From an uncultured Lachnospiraceae bacterium (GTDB lineage Bacteria > Bacillota > Clostridia > Lachnospirales > Lachnospiraceae), in assembly GCA_958422845.1 (NCBI GenBank), contig CATZPU010000101.1, positions 1 to 5,365 of the forward strand: a DNA stretch of 5,365 nucleotides, given 5' to 3'. Positions within the stretch are counted from its first letter, which is position 1; the number at the start of each line of letters is the position of its first letter. Under the pieces are notes generated by a model, which saw only the letters and a program-made list of their open reading frames with translations, searched no databases and had not been told where the DNA came from. A program made the position numbers and the translations under genes. Shown here one piece after another: positions 1-4,650 of the stretch.

Positions 1-1378
1 TGTAATAAGTCCGTTCCTTCTCATAGTTCAAAACGTCCGCATTGCTGATCTGCATCATCTTCTCATAGATGGCAATGATCTCATCAAATGGGAGGAGCTC
101 AAGATTTTCTGTTTGAACCTCTCCGATATCGTATCGGTTAAAAAATTCCACCTTCTCGATCCCATCTTTAGAAACCGTGATGTCAAGACGTTCATACGCC
201 CATGTTTCCATATCGCTGTCCATGCTCTCAAGACTTCCTCCATGGTCATTGGTATACGTGACCGGAATGCCGTCAAGCGTCCGCGTATAATGCAGAATAT
301 AACCGGCTCCGCTCTGACGTTCTCTGGCGTATCCGACATCTTCTGTCGATTCCGGCTCTACATTTTCCCAGTATTTTACCGCCATCTCCCAGCCGTTCAG
401 CTCCATATCGGTAAATCCAAGCTGCTCCACTTTTTTCTGAGAAGCAGTCACTGCCTCGTCAAGAGAAATTCCGATCTCCTCCTGCACCTCCTCTTTTGAC
501 GGGAGATCCGGGATGCTTCCGTTATTCATCATATCGTATTCAAGCCAGTTTTCTGATCTTGACGCTGCTTCAAGAGTATCCACTTTTTCGATATTCACAT
601 CATACGGAAAACTTCCATAGGTGTTCAGTATGTAATGGTAATACGAACCGTCCTCCATGGAAACATATCCATCGAATCTTGTATCATTCCATCCCATTCC
701 CTCATCCCCGTACGGAAGACCAAACTGCGGTTCTACCTTCTGCCAGACGCGCTCCTCGGGTGCATCTGCCAGCGCCGCCTCCTTATCCTCGATTATCTGG
801 TTGATATCGTAAAGATAATTTCCTTCCTCATCGGTTCCCCAGCCGTACGGATCGAGATTTCCCTGCGCCGCATAGCCTTTAAGCTCCTCGATCTGCGCCT
901 GTAGCTCTGACTTTGTCGTCTGCATCAGACTGTATGCGTCATAAATATCAGCGTCTCCGAAAAAGGTTTCCGTAATCAGATCGATCTGCTCCTGATCGAG
1001 CGGATGCTGGCTCACCGCGATCATCGAAGCGTGATCGGCTTCCGGTATTTCCACTGCTGCATCGGTAATGATCTTTAGCTTGCCTGTAGCGTCCGTCGTC
1101 TCATTCTCATAATGCTCCGGCGCGCCAAGCCGTGCGCGAAGCGCTCCCGTCTGCACTGCGCCTTCTTCCTCCTGCGTATCCTCTGCGCCCTCTCCTGTAT
1201 CCAGAGACGCTCCTTCTGATGATTCTTTTGCCGTATCGTCCTGCGCTTCCTTGTAATTCTCCATCGAGGACTTTCCTTTCTGCTTCACAACGGAGCTTTC
1301 CGGCGTCTTGGCGCATCCGGCAAGCAGTGCTGCCCCGATAAAAATGCCAAGCATTGCAGCACAGTATTTTCTTTTCAT
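1..1378 (-). CDS. Secreted lipoprotein, possibly DUF6034-like (C-terminus beyond window)
   Basis: An uninterrupted reading frame of 459 codons runs from an ATG at 1378 to the left edge, so the C-terminus is missing. The N-terminus is a lipoprotein signal: basic MKRK, a hydrophobic stretch, then LLAGC with the lipidated Cys at residue 22, so the mature protein should be anchored outside the cytoplasmic membrane. Residues 23-80 are a polar linker rich in E, D, S, T and Q. The rest looks globular, with aromatic and acidic beta-rich segments such as YILHYTR (360-366), DGIPVTY (369-375) and WAYERLDI (393-400). These recall DUF6034 lipoproteins of Clostridia; I assign this from memory, not from a search. 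An AAGGA sits 6 bases before the chosen ATG. An in-frame ATG two codons upstream (1384) would abut that site and is less likely. The gene follows the kinase gene on the same strand after 176 bases and has its own repeat array upstream. Function unknown. Confidence 0.85.
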   Translation of the reverse strand, partial: MKRKYCAAMLGIFIGAALLAGCAKTPESSVVKQKGKSSMENYKEAQDDTAKESSEGASLDTGEGAEDTQEEEGAVQTGALRARLGAPEHYENETTDATGKLKIITDAAVEIPEADHASMIAVSQHPLDQEQIDLITETFFGDADIYDAYSLMQTTKSELQAQIEELKGYAAQGNLDPYGWGTDEEGNYLYDINQIIEDKEAALADAPEERVWQKVEPQFGLPYGDEGMGWNDTRFDGYVSMEDGSYYHYILNTYGSFPYDVNIEKVDTLEAASRSENWLEYDMMNNGSIPDLPSKEEVQEEIGISLDEAVTASQKKVEQLGFTDMELNGWEMAVKYWENVEPESTEDVGYARERQSGAGYILHYTRTLDGIPVTYTNDHGGSLESMDSDMETWAYERLDITVSKDGIEKVEFFNRYDIGEVQTENLELLPFDEIIAIYEKMMQISNADVLNYEKERTYY

Positions 1379-1463
1379 ACACATTCCTTCTTTCTGTGTC
1401 CAAAATTGTCAGTTCCTTGATCCAGTCAGACTGCATGGATCGTATCTACCTTATCATCCCTGA

Positions 1464-1504
1464 CTTCCCCGAATCTTCCCCAAAGTGTAACCGTATTGTA
1501 ACCG
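1464..1504 (-). promoter_or_regulatory. 11-base-phased repeat array upstream of the large lipoprotein gene (probable response-regulator site)
   Basis: On the plus strand TGTAACCG occurs at 1486-1493 and again at 1497-1504, one 11-base step apart. Directly beside it CTTCCCC occurs at 1464-1470 and 1475-1481, in the same 11-base register, so four elements begin at 1464, 1475, 1486 and 1497. Tandem half-sites at 11-base spacing are typical of OmpR/PhoB-family regulators. The TGTAAC pair also occurs upstream of the response regulator gene in this window. Read in the direction of the lipoprotein gene, the pair is GTTACA-N5-GTTACA. The array ends 85 bases before the start codon. I see no convincing -10 box; a weak GATAAG at 1450-1455 is the best candidate. 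The regulator link is inferred. Confidence 0.6.
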
Positions 1505-1554
1505 CGCCGTTCACGCTCCGGTATGGACGCTTTCACGGTATCAGTCTTTCAGCT

Positions 1555-3045
1555 TCACAGAGCGTTTTGAAAGTCCTCGCAGCCTTCCTCTTTCCCCCAT
1601 ACAATCGATACGCGCGTTCCTACGCCTTCTTCACTCTGAATCTCAATCGAAGCTCCGTGCAGTCTGGCGATCTCGCTGCAAAGAGACAGACCGAGCCCGA
1701 CGCTTCCGGCTGTTTTTGCCCGCGCTTTATTTACCATATAGAAGGGCTGCGTCACATGGGACAGCTCCTCTTTCGGAATCCCCTTTCCGGAATCTTCCAC
1801 CTCGATCCGGTCGGCGTTTGCGTTCACTCTGATCGTTCCGCCCTCCAAAGACGCTTTGCAGGCATTATCAACCAGATTCATCAGAAGACTCATCATCAGA
1901 TCCTCATCCATCGAAAATATCAGCTCTTTCGGCACACAGGAAATGACGAGGCGCACCTTCTTCTGCTCCACTAAAAACTGCGTCAGCTCCTTTAATCGTT
2001 CCAGAAAATCTGCGACTTCTGTAGGGCGCATTGCGATACTGCTTCCGTCCTCTTCATACAGTCCGCTAAGCTCCGTCATCTTCTCTGCCAGCCGCGCCAG
2101 ACGTTTTCCCTCACTCGCAATATAATAAAGCGCTTTCTGCCTGTTTTCCTGCGTAAGTCTCGCTGCAAGCAGCGTATCCGAATAGCCGATGATCGCCGTT
2201 AGCGGCGTTTTCAGCTCATGCGCAAGACTGCCCAGAAGACGGCGCTGCTTTTCATTCGTATCAGCCAGCAGCGCCATATGCTCCTCTACCTTCTGCGCCA
2301 TCCGGTTAAAGCTCTCTGTCAGCTCTGCGATCTCATCTTTGCCGCGAATCGCTGCGCGGCTTTCGTACGCGCCGCCCGCGATCGCAGATGCCGTCCGTTT
2401 CAGCTCCATCAGCGGACGAAGCGAGGTACAGATGCCGTGATAGAGCCAAATGCCTGTGATAAGCAGCGCAGATGCCGTCACGCAAAGTCCGCGCCAAAAT
2501 ACGCGCTGTGTCTGCATATAAATATCCGTCACATCCTTATAAACGATCACACCGTATCGCTCCTTTTGAGAAGTTCCTCTTGTGGAAAACAGAAGCAGCT
2601 CTTTTCCGTTTACATGCTCTATGCCGCTGATTTGTATATCCACAGGCAGATCTGCCTGCTTCTGCTGTGTCTGCTCCAAAAAAGCCGGATCGTACGCATA
2701 CTCTGACGCATTGTAGATTTCCTTGCCCTCATCAAAAAGCGCTCCGCGGCTTAAAAATACGGCTCGGAACGCATTGACTGCTACAGCCCGTCTCACCACG
2801 TCATTTTGATCGTTCAAAAGCTGCCTGCCGTCCGCGCTTTGCAGCTTCGTCTGAAACTGCCGGTAATCACGCTCCAGACGCTCCGCCTCATATCGAACCA
2901 CACGGTCTATACCCTGACGCTGTGATTCCCACAGCAGATACCCCATCAGCGCTGCCGAAAGCAAAAGCATCCCAAGCATTGCCTGCAAATATATTTTCCA
3001 AAACAGCCTCCCGCTTCTTTGCATTTTCTTTTCAAATTGTTTCAT
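1555..3045 (-). CDS. Two-component sensor histidine kinase (HAMP, HisKA, HATPase_c)
   Basis: A membrane sensor kinase of 496 residues from the chosen start. In order: a membrane segment at about 16-39; an external domain of about 145 residues (40-184) that I do not recognise; a second membrane segment at about 186-208; a HAMP linker at about 208-261; a HisKA helix pair with SLAHELKTPL, where H276 is the likely phosphorylated residue; and an ATPase domain with an N box (NLVDNA, N390 and N394), a G1 box (DSGKGIP, D418) and a glycine-rich GSVGLGLSL near 447-454. All catalytic motifs are intact, so it should be active as kinase and probably phosphatase for the adjacent regulator. The frame is open to an ATG at 3108, which would overlap the regulator gene. 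I chose the ATG at 3045 because AGGAG lies 4 bases before it; the ATG at 3066, with AGAGG 7 bases upstream, is the alternative. It lies 47 bases after the regulator stop, with no promoter or terminator visible between them, so co-transcription is likely. The signal sensed is unknown. Confidence 0.93.
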   Translation of the reverse strand: MKQFEKKMQRSGRLFWKIYLQAMLGMLLLSAALMGYLLWESQRQGIDRVVRYEAERLERDYRQFQTKLQSADGRQLLNDQNDVVRRAVAVNAFRAVFLSRGALFDEGKEIYNASEYAYDPAFLEQTQQKQADLPVDIQISGIEHVNGKELLLFSTRGTSQKERYGVIVYKDVTDIYMQTQRVFWRGLCVTASALLITGIWLYHGICTSLRPLMELKRTASAIAGGAYESRAAIRGKDEIAELTESFNRMAQKVEEHMALLADTNEKQRRLLGSLAHELKTPLTAIIGYSDTLLAARLTQENRQKALYYIASEGKRLARLAEKMTELSGLYEEDGSSIAMRPTEVADFLERLKELTQFLVEQKKVRLVISCVPKELIFSMDEDLMMSLLMNLVDNACKASLEGGTIRVNANADRIEVEDSGKGIPKEELSHVTQPFYMVNKARAKTAGSVGLGLSLCSEIARLHGASIEIQSEEGVGTRVSIVWGKEEGCEDFQNAL

Positions 3046-3092
3046 ATCACTCCTGCAAGCCTCCATCTCCAAGCCTCTTTTACCGCTGTCTG

Positions 3093-3773
3093 TCAATCGT
3101 CTGAACACTCTTCGTCAAGCGTCAGCCGGTATCCGATCCGCGGAATCGTCTGGATCACATCCTGAAATCCCAGCTTTTTCCGTATCCTGCCAACGTGTGC
3201 ATCTACCGTTCTCGTCTCTCCCTCAAAAGAAACGCCCCAAAGCGCACGAAGAAGCTGACTGCGCGTCAGCGCCTTGTTTTTGTTTTTCACAAACATCATC
3301 AGACAGTCAAATTCCATCGGCTTTAAGTAAACCTCTTCGCCTGCCTTTCGCACCTTGCGCTCCTCCGGAAAGATTTCTACATCATGTATCCGAATCCGCT
3401 CATTCACCGGACGGCGCCTTGCCAGTATCTTGTCGATGCGCACAAGCAGCTCCAGCATCTCAAAGGGCTTGACCATATAATCTTCCGCGCCTTCTGTCAG
3501 ACCGCGCACCTTGCTCTGCACATCGCTCTTCGCTGTCAAAAAGATGACAGGAATCCCGTAGGTTCTAAGCTTAGGAAGAAGCTCAAAACCGTCTTTTCCG
3601 GGGAGCATCACATCGACCACGGCGCACCCGTACCCATGATCCTTTTCAAGCGCTTCCTGCGCCTGCATCCCGTCATAAAACGGCGCTGCCTCATACCCTG
3701 CCACTTCAAGATTCATGCAGATCAGATCATTGATCGCTTCCTCATCCTCTATCACTAAAATACGTTCACTCAT
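3093..3773 (-). CDS. OmpR/PhoB-family response regulator
   Basis: A cytoplasmic DNA-binding response regulator of 226 residues, normal length for the family. The receiver domain (about 3-117) has the acidic pocket D10/E11, the phosphoacceptor D54 in VVDVMLPGKDG, the switch residue T80 and the conserved K102 in VKPF. The C-terminal winged helix (about 125-220) shows LKPMEFDCLMMF, LLRALWG, the recognition-helix signature RTVDAHVGRIRKKLG (188-202) and a wing ending in RIGYRL. GGAGA lies 7 bases before the ATG. It is the first gene of a leftward operon with the histidine kinase, which should phosphorylate D54. Its promoter region carries a TGTAAC direct repeat with an 11-base period, which suggests autoregulation. 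The site resembles WalR and PhoP sites, but no other walRK-cluster genes are present and the usual pho genes are also missing, so I give no gene symbol. Confidence 0.95.
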   Translation of the reverse strand: MSERILVIEDEEAINDLICMNLEVAGYEAAPFYDGMQAQEALEKDHGYGCAVVDVMLPGKDGFELLPKLRTYGIPVIFLTAKSDVQSKVRGLTEGAEDYMVKPFEMLELLVRIDKILARRRPVNERIRIHDVEIFPEERKVRKAGEEVYLKPMEFDCLMMFVKNKNKALTRSQLLRALWGVSFEGETRTVDAHVGRIRKKLGFQDVIQTIPRIGYRLTLDEECSDD

Positions 3774-3815
3774 CCTGATGTCTCCATTCCCGAAGGGAAA
3801 TCCCCCCGTATTCTT

Positions 3816-3821
3816 ATTATG
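3816..3821 (-). promoter_or_regulatory. Extended -10 promoter element of the response regulator operon
   Basis: Read on the minus strand the sequence is TGC followed by CATAAT, a TGn-extended -10 that matches TATAAT at five of six bases. It lies 42 bases before the regulator start codon, giving an expected leader of about 35 bases. No -35 hexamer resembling TTGACA is present at 16 to 18 bases. Instead the second half of the TGTAAC repeat falls in the -35 position, as expected for a promoter that depends on an activator. A second possible -10 (TACAAT on the minus strand) lies slightly upstream but also lacks a -35. Confidence 0.5.
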
Positions 3822-3841
3822 GCATAGATTGTAGCAGGCGA

Positions 3842-3859
3842 TTGTAACTAAGTTGTAAC
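3842..3859 (-). promoter_or_regulatory. TGTAAC-N5-TGTAAC direct repeat upstream of the response regulator gene (probable autoregulatory site)
   Basis: TTGTAAC occurs at 3842-3848 and 3853-3859 on the plus strand, an 11-base period. Relative to the extended -10 at 3816-3821, the TGTAAC half-sites fall near -34 to -39 and -45 to -50, overlapping the place of the missing -35 box. The same repeat with the same spacing lies upstream of the large lipoprotein gene. The sequence fits the WalR/YycF consensus TGT(A/T)A(A/T/C)-N5 repeated; its complement, GTTACA-N5-GTTACA, resembles Bacillus PhoP boxes. A partial third half-site, TGTAGC, occurs at 3830-3835 but is 13 bases away. Binding by the adjacent regulator is inferred. 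Confidence 0.65.
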
Positions 3860-3910
3860 AAAAACAGCCGCAGAAAAATAATCCGCAATGGATCTGTACA
3901 TAACAATGAA

Positions 3911-3926
3911 TTAAGATATTCTTAAG
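3911..3926 (+). promoter_or_regulatory. TTAAG-N6-TTAAG repeat overlapping the -35 region of the small lipoprotein promoter
   Basis: TTAAG occurs at 3911-3915 and 3922-3926, an 11-base period. The same bases also form a perfect inverted repeat, TTAAGA-TAT-TCTTAA (3911-3925), so the site can be read as a tandem or as a palindromic operator. Relative to the TATAAT at 3946-3951, the half-sites lie near -32 to -36 and -43 to -47, close to the geometry of the regulator promoter. The bases differ from the TGTAAC repeat, so the same protein need not bind both. The surrounding sequence is very AT-rich, which raises the chance of coincidence. Confidence 0.35.
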
Positions 3927-3945
3927 TATTAGATAATTGCATTCT

Positions 3946-3951
3946 TATAAT
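3946..3951 (+). promoter_or_regulatory. -10 box (TATAAT) of the small lipoprotein gene
   Basis: A perfect TATAAT stands 86 bases before the start codon, giving a leader of about 80 very AT-rich bases. The best -35 match (TTAAGT, 18 bases upstream) agrees with TTGACA at only three positions and lies inside the TTAAG repeat. A second TATAAT at 3971-3976 has no better -35 and is a weaker alternative. Confidence 0.45.
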
Positions 3952-4022
3952 CTGAGTAATAAAATTATTTTATAATTAAAAACTAATAAAGCAGATTTTT
4001 TTATCGCAAAACAGAAATAAAA

Positions 4023-4028
4023 AGGAGG
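4023..4028 (+). promoter_or_regulatory. Strong Shine-Dalgarno site for the small lipoprotein gene
   Basis: A full AGGAGG ends 9 bases before the ATG at 4038. It is the best ribosome binding site in the window and fixes the start of a short gene that otherwise has no recognisable homologue. Confidence 0.85.
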
Positions 4029-4037
4029 GAACCGTAA

Positions 4038-4412
4038 ATGAAATTATCAAAAAACAGAAAAGTAGGGTTCTTTCTGCTGACTGCTGTCTTTGTTTGCATC
4101 CTTTGCAGCGGATGCCAGAAAGAAGAACCAAAAACAGAACCGGAAACGACTAAAATATCAGAGACTACTGCTACAGACGCAGAAAAAACAGCAGAAACCG
4201 TCAATGCAGACGTACAATCTCCTACCATACCTACTACGATAAAAGAATCCGAAGAATTATTCGGAAAAACGGACAAAGTGACCGGAAAATGGATTCCGCC
4301 AAAAGATTCCTACACCGATCCCAAGACAGGCAACATCATAAACAAAGAGGGCGTTGTGATCGGAATTGCACCAGGATATACACCAAAGCCGAACCCGAAT
4401 GCGGTCGGATAA
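4038..4412 (+). CDS. Small putative lipoprotein of unknown function
   Basis: A 124-residue protein with a basic N-terminus (MKLSKNRK), a hydrophobic core (about 9-23) and a Cys at residue 26 in LCSGC that is the likely lipidation site. The -3 position is Cys rather than the usual Leu, Val or Ile, so the lipobox is imperfect. Cysteines 20, 23 and 26 are spaced three residues apart. Residues 27-70 are a low-complexity linker rich in K, E, T, P and A. The remaining 55 or so residues are polar, with WIPPKDSYTDPKTG (95-108), a short GVVIG strand and a Pro/Asn-rich end. I recognise no domain. A perfect AGGAGG supports the start. The gene is more A-rich than the kinase and regulator genes and uses several ATA codons. 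It is divergent from the regulator operon and convergent with folD. Its role is unknown; an envelope-attached protein is as far as the sequence goes. Confidence 0.8.
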   Translation: MKLSKNRKVGFFLLTAVFVCILCSGCQKEEPKTEPETTKISETTATDAEKTAETVNADVQSPTIPTTIKESEELFGKTDKVTGKWIPPKDSYTDPKTGNIINKEGVVIGIAPGYTPKPNPNAVG

Positions 4413-4496
4413 AACAAATCCACTCTATCTTAGTAAAAATTATAAATCACTGCGAAATACTTATTTGAAAAGCCAGTTTCACAGTAATCTGTACAA

Positions 4497-4569
4497 AAAA
4501 CAGACTCTGCAAACGGTACAGTTTCTATCTACGGATAGCTGTTCCATACCATTGTGCAAAGTCTGTTTT
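4497..4569. terminator. Long structured hairpin, probable bidirectional terminator between convergent genes
   Basis: AAAACAGACT at 4497-4506 is the exact reverse complement of AGTCTGTTTT at 4560-4569. Inside, a second stem forms from ACAG (4518-4521) with CTGT (4539-4542) and CTATC (4525-4529) with GATAG (4534-4538), closed by a TACG loop. GGT (4515-4517) can pair with ACC (4548-4550). A plus-strand transcript runs from the stem into TTTTCTTATTTCTT, and a minus-strand transcript into six consecutive T. It lies 84 bases after the small lipoprotein stop and 80 bases after the folD stop, so it can end both. It is longer and more branched than most terminators. An alternative pairing of CTGTAC (4489-4494) with GTACAG (4516-4521) would compete with the inner stem. 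Confidence 0.6.
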
Positions 4570-4579
4570 CTTATTTCTT

Positions 4580-4610
4580 GAAATTCGAATTTCTGAGTTC
4601 AGAAAATCTG
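4580..4610. repeat. Three overlapping short palindromes in the folD 3' region
   Basis: GAAATTCGAATTTC (4580-4593) is a perfect 14-base palindrome. It overlaps TTTCTGA-GT-TCAGAAA (4590-4605), a perfect 7-base inverted repeat with a 2-base centre. That in turn overlaps CAGA-AAA-TCTG (4600-4610). Because they overlap, only some can form at once in RNA. No T tract follows directly on either strand, so they are not clear terminators on their own. Confidence 0.6.
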
Positions 4611-4650
4611 AAACCGAAATGTGCTGTTACTGTTTTCAGGAAACCGAAAT
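4610..4650. repeat. Two direct copies of GAAACCGAAAT
   Basis: GAAACCGAAAT occurs at 4610-4620 and 4640-4650, a 30-base period. The second copy includes the first base of the folD stop codon (read on the minus strand). It may be a small tandem duplication or part of a degenerate mobile repeat. No function can be assigned. Confidence 0.5.

Noticed and set aside
113..904. Several plus-strand frames of 89 to 128 codons
   Set aside because: All are antisense shadows of the large lipoprotein gene, which stays open through the whole stretch.
1107..1436. Minus-strand frame of 109 codons overlapping the start of the large lipoprotein gene
   Set aside because: It lies in another frame of the lipoprotein gene, is rich in Arg and Gly with no domain, and its start region is non-coding leader. 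The true frame has a ribosome binding site and lipobox.
1505..1554. Possible terminator between the kinase gene and the large lipoprotein gene
   Set aside because: No stem followed by a T tract is visible on the minus strand, so read-through from the kinase operon cannot be excluded.
1354..1974. Plus-strand frame of 206 codons
   Set aside because: It is antisense to the 3' part of the kinase gene and the regulatory gap, with no ribosome binding site or recognisable protein features.
3046..3108. Longer start for the kinase (ATG at 3108), overlapping the regulator gene by 16 bases
   Set aside because: It adds a polar segment without a clear ribosome binding site. The ATG at 3045 has AGGAG close upstream and gives a usual short cytoplasmic N-terminus before the first membrane segment.
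3093..3773. Calling the regulator walR/yycF or phoP outright
   Set aside because: The operator resembles WalR and PhoP sites, but OmpR-family regulators share similar sites, and the genes that normally accompany walRK or pho loci are not in the window.
3786..3801. Short inverted repeat (TTCCC/GGGAA) in the leader of the regulator gene
   Set aside because: Only five base pairs with a three-base loop. It could slightly affect translation but is too short to call a riboswitch or attenuator.
4366..4581. Plus-strand frame of 71 codons after the small lipoprotein gene
   Set aside because: It starts inside the small lipoprotein gene in another frame and runs through the terminator hairpin. No ribosome binding site or protein-like composition is seen.
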